Made by a program: the position numbers and the translations under genes | Origin: an uncultured Eubacteriales bacterium | GTDB lineage: Bacteria; Bacillota; Clostridia; Oscillospirales; Oscillospiraceae | Direction: 5' to 3' | DNA: 8,406 bases | Assembly (NCBI GenBank): GCA_949744025.1 | Contig: CATJWA010000121.1 | Coordinates: 1 to 8,406 of the forward strand | Shown here: positions 1-6,143 of the stretch, piece by piece | Layout of the letters: each line of letters begins with the position of its first letter | Numbering within the stretch: the first letter of the stretch is position 1 | Notes under the pieces: generated by a model | What the model saw: the letters and a program-made list of their open reading frames with translations, nothing else | Databases searched by the model: none | Told to the model about the DNA's origin: nothing

Positions 1-1308
1 GCCGTTCTCATCGGGGTACTTGCTGGCGCTGAACTCCAGAGCATCCAGGATCTTCTGGCCGGTGGTCTCCACCAGGCAGGCCTCGTTGCCGAAGGGATGC
101 ACGTTAATTATGCTCTCATATGTAATGTCGCCCGCGGCAATATCCGCGCGCACGCCGCCGCCGTTGACAAAAGCCACGTCAGCGCCGAGCATTGTGCGGT
201 AAGCGTCGGCGCACAGGTCGCCGAGGTTGGTCTCGCCGCTGCGGACAAGACGCTCGCCGTTGGCGTCCTTGGTGGTCAGCTCAGTCTCGGACTTGGCCAC
301 AACCTTTTTCAGCTCAGCCTCAAACTCGTCGTTCTTGGCCTTGACGAAGGCGGCAACCGTCTCGTCCTGCGTAGCGCAGCCGCTCACCAGCTCATTGCTT
401 ATCTCGCCGGTCTTTGTGTCGATAACGACCTTGCCGATAGCGGCCAGCTTGGTGCCGGTCTGCGCCCAGACAACGTCCTTGCCGTCCTTGTTGGCGGCGG
501 TCTTTTCAATCTGCTCGTGGGAGTGTCCGTCGATGAAAACGTCGATGCCGGTGGTGTTGGCGATAACGCTCTGCGCCTTCCACTCCTCGGTCGAGCCGTT
601 GTCTCCGAGATGGCCCAGTGCAACCACATAGTTTGCGCCCTCGGCCTTGGCGGCATCAACAGCGGTCTGCACGGCCCTGTAAAGGTCCTGACCGTTGTTG
701 CCCTGCTGGAAGCTGTAGATGTAGTTGCCCGCGTCGTCCTGGAAGTAGGTCGGGGTGGACTTGGTGAATGTCTCGGGAGTGTCGATGCCGACATACGCAA
801 CCTTCACGTCGCCGTAGGTAACCATCTTGTAAGCGTCGAACACGCTCTTGCCCGCCAGGTCGGTGAAGTTGGAGCAGATGTAGGTGTACTGCGCCTTGTC
901 CCTGGCCAGACTCAGGAAGTTGTCCATGCCGTAGTCGAACTCATGGTTGCCGGGGATGGCTATGTCATAGCCTACGGCGTTCATGATTTCCACTATCGCC
1001 GCGCCCTTGGTCAGGGTGCCGATGGGTCCGCCCTGAATGGCGTCGCCGGCGTCAACCAGCGTGACATTGTCCTGTCCATAGGCATTCTCCATCTCCGCCT
1101 TGTAGGCGGAGATGCCCGCGTAACCGATATTGGTTACGGCCTCGTCCTTGACAGTCTGGTCGATTCCGCAGTGTACGTCGTTGGTGTGCAGGATAACGAT
1201 TTTGTCAGTCTCCGCGGCCGCCGGAGTCTCCTCCGCCGCGAAGCTCGGCGCCGCCAGACCCACGGTCATCACAACCGCGAGCAGCAGAGCCAGAAGTTTC
1301 TTTCTCAT
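1..1308 (-). CDS. Secreted 5'-nucleotidase / 2',3'-cyclic phosphodiesterase (UshA family), C-terminus cut by window edge
   Basis: The 436 visible residues match the UshA/CpdB family, which removes phosphate from extracellular nucleotides. The start ATG is preceded by AAAGGTGA. Residues 1-24 form a signal peptide (MRKKLL, a hydrophobic core, then a cut site after SFA), so the enzyme is exported. The metallophosphatase domain follows with all its metal ligands: HTNDVH at 41-46 (D44, H46), VDAGD at 85-89 (D89), GNHE at 120-123 (N121, H122), GHLGD with H233, and GHSH with H262 and H264. The C-terminal substrate domain begins near residue 320 and shows ETNLGDL (about 359-365), NGGGVRAD (about 382-389) and the VHPFGN block at 403-408. 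The reading frame is still open at base 1. Family members usually have 500-650 residues, so perhaps 80-200 are missing, including any wall anchor. The family call is firm; the preferred substrate cannot be read from sequence. Confidence 0.95.
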   Translation of the reverse strand, partial: MRKKLLALLLAVVMTVGLAAPSFAAEETPAAAETDKIVILHTNDVHCGIDQTVKDEAVTNIGYAGISAYKAEMENAYGQDNVTLVDAGDAIQGGPIGTLTKGAAIVEIMNAVGYDIAIPGNHEFDYGMDNFLSLARDKAQYTYICSNFTDLAGKSVFDAYKMVTYGDVKVAYVGIDTPETFTKSTPTYFQDDAGNYIYSFQQGNNGQDLYRAVQTAVDAAKAEGANYVVALGHLGDNGSTEEWKAQSVIANTTGIDVFIDGHSHEQIEKTAANKDGKDVVWAQTGTKLAAIGKVVIDTKTGEISNELVSGCATQDETVAAFVKAKNDEFEAELKKVVAKSETELTTKDANGERLVRSGETNLGDLCADAYRTMLGADVAFVNGGGVRADIAAGDITYESIINVHPFGNEACLVETTGQKILDALEFSASKYPDENG

Positions 1309-1336
1309 TGGTGCTCACCTTTCCTTCTTTCTTATT

Positions 1337-1381
1337 GGCCCTGCCCCCTCGTCTCCTTTTTCCGCGTCGGCAGGGTGGGCC
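1337..1381 (-). promoter_or_regulatory. Hairpin in the 5' leader of the 5'-nucleotidase mRNA
   Basis: In the roughly 78-nt leader, CCCTGCC (1339-1345 on the plus strand) pairs perfectly with GGCAGGG (1369-1375), and flanking GG/CC may extend the stem. The 23-nt loop carries an unused Shine-Dalgarno-like AAAAAGGAGA. The real ribosome site lies nearer the start codon and stays outside the stem. It could stabilise the mRNA or be chance in GC-rich DNA. Confidence 0.35.
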
Positions 1382-1392
1382 TGCGTGCCTAC

Positions 1393-1421
1393 ATTATACA
1401 GACTTTGCCTGTCTCTTTCAA
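1393..1421 (-). promoter_or_regulatory. Sigma-A-type promoter of the 5'-nucleotidase gene
   Basis: On the minus strand TTGAAA (1421-1416) is followed by 17 bases and then a perfect TATAAT (1398-1393). This predicts a start near 1386 and a leader of about 78 nt. The spacer holds a small AGAC/GTCT inverted repeat, too short to call an operator. Confidence 0.85.
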
Positions 1422-1507
1422 GCCCATATTTGGTAATTTGTCAATAATTTTACAATTTTTTCAGTAAATCCTGACCCATTCGCTCATAAGTCCTCTCCGG
1501 TAGAAAT

Positions 1508-1544
1508 CAATTTTAAAATTGGATTTAAAATTTATTTTAAAAAC
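1508..1544. promoter_or_regulatory. AT-rich block with three TTTAAA palindromes 12 bp apart (UP-element-like)
   Basis: TTTTAAAA (1511-1518), TTTAAA (1524-1529) and TTTTAAAA (1535-1542) have centres at 1514.5, 1526.5 and 1538.5, an exact 12-bp spacing. The first sits inside a 14-bp perfect palindrome, CAATTTTAAAATTG (1508-1521). The block ends about 10 bp before the -35 box of the plus-strand promoter, where an UP element for the RNA polymerase alpha subunit would lie. A repressor-binding site is an alternative. Confidence 0.5.
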
Positions 1545-1552
1545 ATTTTCTC

Positions 1553-1581
1553 TTGCGCGCCGCGATTAGATGTGGTAAAAT
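1553..1581 (+). promoter_or_regulatory. Extended -10 promoter of the DUF6076-like gene
   Basis: TTGCGC (1553-1558), a 17-base spacer and TAAAAT (1576-1581). The spacer ends in TGTGG, which supplies the TGN extended -10 element. The predicted start is near 1588, leaving a leader of about 40 nt before the ATG at 1629. Confidence 0.75.
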
Positions 1582-1628
1582 CATCCTGCAATCCTCTATT
1601 ATTACATGCTTGATTGGAGTGCTTAGCC

Positions 1629-2741
1629 ATGCTTGAGTTCAAGGCAAATTTCTGCGCTGAACACGTCTGCATTGAGGGGTATGCGTATAAGAGCGGTGAA
1701 ACGCTCACCGCCTGCCTGAATCTCCCCGAACAGGAGCTTAATGACTGTCTCGTTTCCCTGTGGCGTCTTGTCCCCAAAGCACAGCTAAACGGCGTCAGCA
1801 CTGCGCGGCTGCGCGCCTTTCTCGGCTGTATGCAGAGCGCGCAGAAGCTTTTTTCCCGCATCGGAGCCTTAGCCTCCCGCCTGCCCGTTTTCCGTCACGG
1901 CAGCTTGCGACTCAGTCTGACCGAGCCGCGCCTTCCCTCCCTGCTGGACAGGCTCTGCCCCGACGGCGGCGCGGGCCCGTCCGCATTAGAGGATTCATTT
2001 TCTTTTGTTGACTTCTATTTTCTCCGTATCGCCTCCGCTCTGTCAAGCCTGTCCGGTGCGGGTGCCGCGGAGGAGCTTGCCTCCCTCAACCTCGCCGTAG
2101 CCGGACTGCTTGAGGAATATGTCTGCCTCGCTGCCGACCTTCTGCAAGCCCGCCGCGCGTATTCCTCTCTGCTGGACGGATACATACACGAAAAGCGGGC
2201 TTTCCTGTCAAATGAGGAGCTTGCCGGCTGCTTCTCCCGCTATCTCGGTGACAGCCCGCCCCTTGAAAAGCTGCCGGTTTCATGCATGGTAGAAAGCTCT
2301 TATGAACCCTTCACCGACTCATCCGGCTCCGAGCTTTTCTCTCTCTCCTGCGTTTTCAGCCGCCTGCGGGACTTTCTGTATATCGACTTCTTTCGCGGCC
2401 TGGAACGCTCCCATTTGCCTAAGAAATGCGACAACTGCGGCCGCTATTTTCTTCTCGCCGGCGGAAAGTACAGCAGCTACTGCGAAAATCCTCTGCCCGG
2501 CGAGCCTCAGAAAACCTGCCGCAGCATCGGAGCAAGAAAGCGGTATGGCAGCAAATGCAAAAACGACCCCGTCTGGCTGACCTATAACCGCGCCTACAAG
2601 ACTCATTATGCCCGCTACATGAAAAGCAAAATGACAGCCTCGGAGTTTGAGCGCTGGTCGCGCTACGCCGCCTCTCTGCGCGACCAGGCCGCCGACGGCA
2701 CGCTCGGCGCGGAGCAGTACGAGCGTCTCATAAAGGAGTAA
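1629..2741 (+). CDS. DUF6076-like protein with C-terminal zinc-ribbon-type cysteine motif
   Basis: A 370-residue protein of unknown function. I chose the ATG at 1629 because GGAG (1616-1619) sits 9 nt before it; an in-frame TTG at 1614 would have no ribosome site. It has no signal peptide or clear membrane segment, so it is probably cytoplasmic. Residues 1-260 are mainly helical and carry no motif I recognise. The C-terminal part has four cysteines spaced like a structural zinc site: C267-x2-C270-x14-C285-x11-C297. A basic stretch (RSIGARKRYGSKCK, 298-311) and a charged helical tail with several Tyr and Arg follow. This C-terminal pattern is what I associate with the DUF6076 family of Clostridia; that assignment is from memory. 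The layout, a helical part plus a Cys4 knuckle and basic residues, would suit nucleic-acid binding, but this is inference. It is transcribed alone, divergently from the 5'-nucleotidase. Confidence 0.85.
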   Translation: MLEFKANFCAEHVCIEGYAYKSGETLTACLNLPEQELNDCLVSLWRLVPKAQLNGVSTARLRAFLGCMQSAQKLFSRIGALASRLPVFRHGSLRLSLTEPRLPSLLDRLCPDGGAGPSALEDSFSFVDFYFLRIASALSSLSGAGAAEELASLNLAVAGLLEEYVCLAADLLQARRAYSSLLDGYIHEKRAFLSNEELAGCFSRYLGDSPPLEKLPVSCMVESSYEPFTDSSGSELFSLSCVFSRLRDFLYIDFFRGLERSHLPKKCDNCGRYFLLAGGKYSSYCENPLPGEPQKTCRSIGARKRYGSKCKNDPVWLTYNRAYKTHYARYMKSKMTASEFERWSRYAASLRDQAADGTLGAEQYERLIKE

Positions 2742-2745
2742 ACCC

Positions 2746-2780
2746 AACAGGCCCGAGGCTTTTCAGCTTCGGGCCTGTTA
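2746..2780 (+). terminator. 15-bp hairpin after the DUF6076-like gene, weak terminator
   Basis: Left arm 2746-2760 and right arm 2766-2780 pair over 15 bp with one G-U wobble and a 5-nt loop (TTTTC). It begins 4 nt after the stop codon, the right place for a terminator. It lacks the usual U tract: the next bases are AATGCGCAGC. It sits between convergent genes and could block read-through from either side. Confidence 0.6.
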
Positions 2781-2801
2781 ATGCGCAGCAATCAGGGGTT
2801 A

Positions 2802-2948
2802 TTGACAAAGCAGTCCGCCGGCGTCTGGCTTGATTGATTATTTCCCATCATTTTGCCTCAAAATCCTCGGAAATGCATTCAGCGCCCCCTGCGGTTTTTC
2901 ACCAAACAGACGAAAAATTCTCTGCGCCATCCGGCGCTGCTTTGTCAA
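2802..2948. repeat. 147-bp element bounded by 18-bp inverted repeats
   Basis: TTGACAAAGCAG (2802-2813) plus CGCCGG (2816-2821) is the exact reverse complement of CCGGCG (2931-2936) plus CTGCTTTGTCAA (2937-2948), apart from a 2-nt bulge (TC). An inner pair, CGTCTG (2822-2827) and CAGACG (2907-2912), extends the symmetry. The right arm holds its own small hairpin, GCGCC/GGCGC (2924-2937). No ORF inside is convincing and no target-site duplication is seen. It may be a dispersed palindromic repeat, a small non-autonomous element or a structured RNA. The rest of the 2742-2988 gap holds nothing else I can name. Confidence 0.6.
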
Positions 2949-2988
2949 CGTCCTCCCAATTAGAGAATTATTCTTTTTGCTTTTTTCT

Positions 2989-3978
2989 TCAATTACCGGT
3001 AGAGAAGCGGTACTCTATGTAACGGCTGTAGACCTCTCCCGCGCGCAGCACGGCCGACGGAAAATTCTTGTGGTGCACCGCGTCCGGAAAATGCTGCGGC
3101 TCAAGGCATATACCGCTGTGTGCTCGGTAGTGCATGTTGCCCTTACCAAGCCGCGGGGTGATGCTGCCGCCGTTGTAGAGCTGAAGGCCCGGCAAATCAG
3201 TCCACAGCTCCATTTTTCTCCCTGTCTCCGGCTCCGAGAGCACCGCCGCCGGCGCGTCCACTCCGTCGAGCGCAAGGTTGCAGTCGAGCTCGGAAAGCCC
3301 AACCGCCCGCGGCTCTCGGAAATCGTAGTCCGTGCCCTCCACCTCCGCGAGCTCCCCCGTCGGCAAAAGCTGTCCGTCCACCGGCGTCAGGCGCGAGGCG
3401 TTTACCTGCAAAATGTGCCCGCCCGCCGAGCCCATGCCAATCAGGTTGAAATAGCTGTGGTTTGTCAGGCTGCAAACCGTGTCGCGGTCGCTGCTCGCCA
3501 TGTAGTCAAAGCGCAGACGCCCGCTGTCAAGCGTCACGCGCACTTGAACGCTCAGCTCGCCTGGGAAACCGTCCTCAAGATGCGGACTGACGCGGCTCAG
3601 AATGACGCTCCCGCCCTCGCTGTCAAGGTCCCAAAGCTTTTTGTGAAAGCCCGTGCCGCCGTGCAGGGTGTTTCCGTTCTCGTTGGCTGTGAGCGGCCAG
3701 ACCTCGCCGCCGAGCGGGAGCTCCGCCTTGCCTATCCGGTTGGCGTACCTACCCGCACAGGCTCCGAAAAACAGCTCATCGTTTACATATTCTTCCAATG
3801 TGTCGTATCCGAGCACAATATCGTCCGGCATCCCGTTTCTGTCGCGCGTCATGATTGACTGAGTTATCGCGCCGTAGTTTGAGAGCGTGACCGCCGTGCC
3901 GTCCGACGCGCTGAGAGTTATAAGTTGGGCCTTCCCGCCGTCCGGAAGCGCGCCCCAGTCTCTTGCTGTCAGCTTCAT
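2989..3978 (-). CDS. galM: Aldose 1-epimerase (mutarotase)
   Basis: A full-length 329-residue cytoplasmic enzyme that interconverts the alpha and beta anomers of galactose, glucose and related sugars. The ATG at 3978 has a strong GGAGGT (3993-3988) 9 nt upstream. The family signatures appear in order: AGRYANRIG (75-83, substrate-binding R81), TLHGG with H106, LTNHSYFNL with the catalytic acid H174, LDCNLALD with D232, and CLEPQHFPDA with the catalytic base E293. Length is normal (family about 330-350). It is last in a minus-strand string after the DUF2500 gene, with an 89-nt gap that has no clear terminator or strong promoter, so co-transcription is possible. No Leloir genes (galK, galT, galE) lie nearby, so it may serve general sugar use. 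The identification is firm; the exact sugar is not. Confidence 0.96.
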   Translation of the reverse strand: MKLTARDWGALPDGGKAQLITLSASDGTAVTLSNYGAITQSIMTRDRNGMPDDIVLGYDTLEEYVNDELFFGACAGRYANRIGKAELPLGGEVWPLTANENGNTLHGGTGFHKKLWDLDSEGGSVILSRVSPHLEDGFPGELSVQVRVTLDSGRLRFDYMASSDRDTVCSLTNHSYFNLIGMGSAGGHILQVNASRLTPVDGQLLPTGELAEVEGTDYDFREPRAVGLSELDCNLALDGVDAPAAVLSEPETGRKMELWTDLPGLQLYNGGSITPRLGKGNMHYRAHSGICLEPQHFPDAVHHKNFPSAVLRAGEVYSRYIEYRFSTGN

Positions 3979-4067
3979 GCGCTGTTCACCTCCGCATTTT
4001 TGTGTTTGCAGGGCATAACCGCAAATCGCCTGCGCGCCTGCCGCGCGCCGGATTTACGGGCAGTCCC

Positions 4068-4472
4068 TCAATGGTTCATGTCCCTCTCAAACGAGAGATA
4101 CCGCGTGCCCTGAAATGTCAGCATTCCCCTGTCGCCCTCGGCCAGCATACCGTACTCTGGTCCGGATACGCGCAGCTCCAGCCTGTCTCCGCTCTCGACC
4201 TGAAAGGTGGCGTAATAGCTTGTTGAGCTCGTATGGTGCATTGCTCCCACGTCACCCGCGTGATGGCTGTGATGCGACACGTTTGCCCGCTTTGTGACCA
4301 CCGTGGCTGGGACCGTCAGCCGCGGAGAGCGGTTGTTGCGGTTCCATTGGCCGATGCCTTTTATAATCACCACTGCAAACACGGCAATCACGATAAAAAA
4401 CACGGCCAAAAACATTATTCTCATGAAATTAAATCCGCTGTCAAAACCGCCGAAGCCATAGCCAAAGCCCAT
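4068..4472 (-). CDS. DUF2500 family single-pass membrane protein
   Basis: A 134-residue protein. I chose the ATG at 4472 because AGGGAGG lies 5 nt upstream; an upstream in-frame TTG at 4493 would overlap the end of the preceding gene and has no ribosome site. A Gly/Phe-rich N-terminus (1-16, MGFGYGFGGF) precedes one transmembrane helix at about 18-39. The soluble part carries the DUF2500 signature as I know it: IKGIGQWNRNNRSPRLTVPA (37-56), a beta-rich region with TFQVESGDRLEL (89-100), and the ending GMLTFQGTRYLSFER (116-130). A His-rich loop (67-80, HHSHHAGDVGAMHH) might bind metal, though His stretches there seem common in the family. The function is unknown. It starts 13 nt after the DUF4177 gene ends, so the two are very likely one operon. 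Confidence 0.9.
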   Translation of the reverse strand: MGFGYGFGGFDSGFNFMRIMFLAVFFIVIAVFAVVIIKGIGQWNRNNRSPRLTVPATVVTKRANVSHHSHHAGDVGAMHHTSSTSYYATFQVESGDRLELRVSGPEYGMLAEGDRGMLTFQGTRYLSFERDMNH

Positions 4473-4485
4473 GTCTGCCTCCCTC

Positions 4486-4662
4486 TCAGTCAAGCTCTCT
4501 TTTCAGGAAAAAGAAGCCGTCCAACCTTTGAACCAGTTCCCAGCCCTCGTCTCCGAGCTCGTTGAGTCTCGCCTCAAATTCCTCCGCAGTCTTTTCGTAC
4601 TGCTTTGTGCTCACGGCAAAGGCTGCGGCAATTGCAACAACCTTGTATTCAAACCTTTTCAT
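4486..4662 (-). CDS. DUF4177 family small protein
   Basis: A 58-residue protein, easily missed because it is so short. It begins MKRFEYKVVAIAAAF and contains LNELGDEGWELVQ (about 34-46) and FFFLKRE (about 50-56), the typical DUF4177 pattern of an edge strand, a helix and a strand around GWELV. It is soluble with no signal peptide. The ribosome site is weak (GAGAAAAGAG directly upstream). The gene lies 29 nt after the flavodoxin stop and 13 nt before the DUF2500 start, all on one strand, so translation may depend partly on its neighbours. No molecular function is known for the family. Correct placement of this gene also rules out the longer DUF2500 start. The call rests on clear motif resemblance and operon spacing. 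Confidence 0.87.
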   Translation of the reverse strand: MKRFEYKVVAIAAAFAVSTKQYEKTAEEFEARLNELGDEGWELVQRLDGFFFLKRELD

Positions 4663-4691
4663 TTTTCTCTTTTCTCAGCATTTTGCGTCTT

Positions 4692-5162
4692 TTACAGACC
4701 CTCGGCCCAGGCTCGCAGCTCGTTTTCAAATGCTCCGGGCGTGAAAACCTTGCCCGCGAGCAGCTTTGCGCCCTTGCAGCTCGGCGCGAGCCTTTCGTCT
4801 GTTTTGCCCATGCCGCTGCCTCCCGAGGTGGCAAATGGCACTATGGTCTTTCCGGAGCAGTCAAAGCTCTCCAGGAAGGTGTTTACTATCGTGGGGGCCA
4901 CGTACCACCATATCGGGAAACCGACGAACACCCTGTCATACTGCTCCATGTTCTCCGGCACGCCCGCAATCGCGGGGCGGGAACTCGGGTCCTGCATTTC
5001 CAGCGTGCTGCGGCTTTTTTTGTCCATCCAGTCCAAGTCCGCCTTTGTGTACGGAACCTCGGGCTTTATCTCGAACAAATCGGCTCCCAGCGCGCCGGCA
5101 AGGGTCTTTGCCAGCCTTTCGGTAACTCCGCCGGCGGAAAAATATGCTACCATTGTTTTCAT
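4692..5162 (-). CDS. Flavodoxin-like FMN protein (flavodoxin_4 type)
   Basis: A 156-residue short-chain flavodoxin-like protein, probably binding FMN and acting in electron transfer or quinone reduction in the cytoplasm. The ATG at 5162 has GAGGTG six nt upstream; the in-frame GTG at 5171 lies inside that ribosome site. The phosphate-binding loop is FSAGGVTERLAK (8-19), a variant of the usual S-x-T-G-N-T. The isoalloxazine loops are GFPIWWYVAP (81-90, aromatic W85, W86, Y87) and PFATSGGSGMG (109-119). These match the class often annotated NAD(P)H-dependent flavin or flavodoxin protein in Clostridia. It heads the string with the DUF4177 and DUF2500 genes. I see no strong promoter in the gap after yebC, only a weak GTGACG-17-TAAATT overlapping the hairpin. 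The redox partner cannot be told from sequence. Confidence 0.92.
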   Translation of the reverse strand: MKTMVAYFSAGGVTERLAKTLAGALGADLFEIKPEVPYTKADLDWMDKKSRSTLEMQDPSSRPAIAGVPENMEQYDRVFVGFPIWWYVAPTIVNTFLESFDCSGKTIVPFATSGGSGMGKTDERLAPSCKGAKLLAGKVFTPGAFENELRAWAEGL

Positions 5163-5196
5163 AATAAGCACCTCGTTAATCCTGAAATTTACTGCG

Positions 5197-5228
5197 CTGA
5201 CCCAGCCCCGTCACCGGAGCTGGGTCAG
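5197..5228 (-). terminator. Perfect 10-bp hairpin between yebC and the flavodoxin gene
   Basis: CTGACCCAGC (5197-5206) pairs fully with GCTGGGTCAG (5219-5228). After one mismatch an inner CCG/CGG closes a TCAC tetraloop. It lies about 60 nt past the yebC stop and about 35 nt before the flavodoxin start. Neither strand has a U tract after it, so termination would be weak; it may instead protect or separate the two messages. Confidence 0.5.
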
Positions 5229-5288
5229 TCTGCGTATTTTCCGATTGAGAATATTCCATAGCCTGCATTCACAAGCGAAAACAAGCAC

Positions 5289-6029
5289 TCAGTCGTCGTT
5301 GTCCCAGTTGTGGTAGACGTTCTGCACGTCGTCATTGTCCTCGAACATGTCGAGCATCTTCTGCATGTTCTTGATATCGCCCTCGTCCGTGAGCTTGATA
5401 TAGCCGTTCTGGGGAATCATCTCAGCCTGGGCGGACAGCAGGCTGTAGCCCGCGTTCGTGAGCGCCTCGGCCACGGCCGCGACGTCCTCCGGCTGGGTAT
5501 AGACGTTGAAAATCTCGCCGTCCGGCTCGAAATCGTCCGCGCCGGCCTCAAGAGCGGCCTCCATCACCGTATCCTCGTCCAGTTCTCCGTCCTCGTTGTC
5601 AATAACGATAACGCCCTTACGGTCAAAGGACCAGGAAACGCAGCCGGTCGCGCCCATATTTCCGCCGTATTTGTCGAAATAATGGCGCATTTCAGAGGCA
5701 GTGCGATTGCGGTTGTCGGTCATGGTCTCGACTATCACCGCCACGCCGTTCGGGCCGTAGCCCTCGTAGTTTATGCGCTCGTAGTTGGAGGTGTCGCCGC
5801 TGCCGAGAGCCTTGTCGATGGTGCGCTTGATATTGTCGTTGGGCATGTTCGCCGCCTTGGCCTTGGCAATAACGGTGGCCAAGCGGGAGTTGTTGTTCGG
5901 GTCGCCGCTGCCGCCCTCCTTGACGGCGACTATCATCTCGCGCGCAATCTTCGTGAAGGTCTGCGCGCGCTTGGCGTCCGCCGCGCCCTTGGTTTTCTGT
6001 ATATTGTGCCACTTGGAATGTCCTGACAT
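5289..6029 (-). CDS. yebC: YebC/PmpR/TACO1 family protein
   Basis: A 246-residue cytoplasmic protein of normal length for the family. It starts with the hallmark MSGHSKWHNIQKTKGAADAK (1-20), followed by RAQTFTKIAREM (21-32) and the helical N-terminal domain. The central domain has YEGYGPNGVAVIVE (88-101) and TDNRNRTASEMRH (104-116) and continues to GCVSWSFDRKG (129-139). The C-terminal domain ends FEDNDDVQNVYHNWD (229-243). The family was long called transcriptional regulators (PmpR), but more recent work ties it to translation, helping ribosomes through difficult stretches such as polyproline, in line with the mitochondrial homologue TACO1. Which role applies here is not visible. No ruvABC genes are next to it, unlike in many bacteria. 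AAGGGG supplies the ribosome site, and its own promoter and an upstream terminator make it an independent unit. Confidence 0.97.
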   Translation of the reverse strand: MSGHSKWHNIQKTKGAADAKRAQTFTKIAREMIVAVKEGGSGDPNNNSRLATVIAKAKAANMPNDNIKRTIDKALGSGDTSNYERINYEGYGPNGVAVIVETMTDNRNRTASEMRHYFDKYGGNMGATGCVSWSFDRKGVIVIDNEDGELDEDTVMEAALEAGADDFEPDGEIFNVYTQPEDVAAVAEALTNAGYSLLSAQAEMIPQNGYIKLTDEGDIKNMQKMLDMFEDNDDVQNVYHNWDNDD

Positions 6030-6067
6030 TTATTAACAGCCCCTTGTGTTATAAGATTAGCCCTGTT

Positions 6068-6096
6068 ATTTTAACACAAAAGCTCAGGGTTGGCAA
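6068..6096 (-). promoter_or_regulatory. Sigma-A-type promoter of yebC
   Basis: On the minus strand TTGCCA (6096-6091), 17 bases, then TAAAAT (6073-6068) with an upstream TGT giving an extended -10. The predicted start is near 6061, leaving a leader of about 30 nt. It lies directly after a terminator, as expected for an independent gene. Confidence 0.85.
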
Positions 6097-6100
6097 GGGT

Positions 6101-6143
6101 TGTCCCTCAAAAAAAGCGGCGGGGCCGGCTTTTTTGAGGGACA
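6101..6143. terminator. Bidirectional intrinsic terminator between the SLH gene and yebC
   Basis: TGTCCCTC plus A7 (6101-6115) pairs with T6 plus GAGGGACA (6130-6143) around a GC-rich core (AGC/GCT and inner GGC/GCC). On each strand a GC hairpin is followed at once by six or seven T residues, the classic intrinsic form. On the minus strand it would end the message of the surface-protein gene, whose stop is about 190 nt upstream. Confidence 0.88.

Noticed and set aside
97..1467. 456-codon plus-strand open frame
   Set aside because: It is the antisense shadow of the 5'-nucleotidase, whose minus frame has every catalytic motif, a signal peptide, a ribosome site and a promoter. The plus translation has no recognisable domain.
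1461..1487. Eight-codon minus-strand ORF (MSEWVRIY) with an upstream GAGAGG
   Set aside because: It lies upstream of the mapped nucleotidase promoter, so it would not be in that message, and no other promoter for it is clear.
2830..3858. 342-codon plus-strand open frame
   Set aside because: Antisense to galM, which has all family motifs. The plus protein is Arg/Val-rich and has no ribosome site.
3977..4018. Thirteen-codon minus-strand ORF overlapping the galM start by ATGA
   Set aside because: It has no ribosome site and its overlap with the start codon is easily due to chance.
4027..4052. GC-rich repeated GCGCGC block between DUF2500 and galM as a terminator
   Set aside because: The best stem is about 5 bp with no U tract, too weak to argue that galM is a separate transcript.
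4493..4493. Longer DUF2500 start at TTG 4493
   Set aside because: It would overlap the DUF4177 coding end and has no ribosome site, whereas ATG 4472 has AGGGAGG at the right distance.
4471..5316. 281-codon plus-strand open frame and overlapping frames
   Set aside because: Antisense to the flavodoxin and DUF4177 genes; no motif in the translation, and the minus strand reads as recognised families.
5310..6026. 238-codon plus-strand open frame
   Set aside because: Exact shadow of yebC, caused by GC-rich codon bias.
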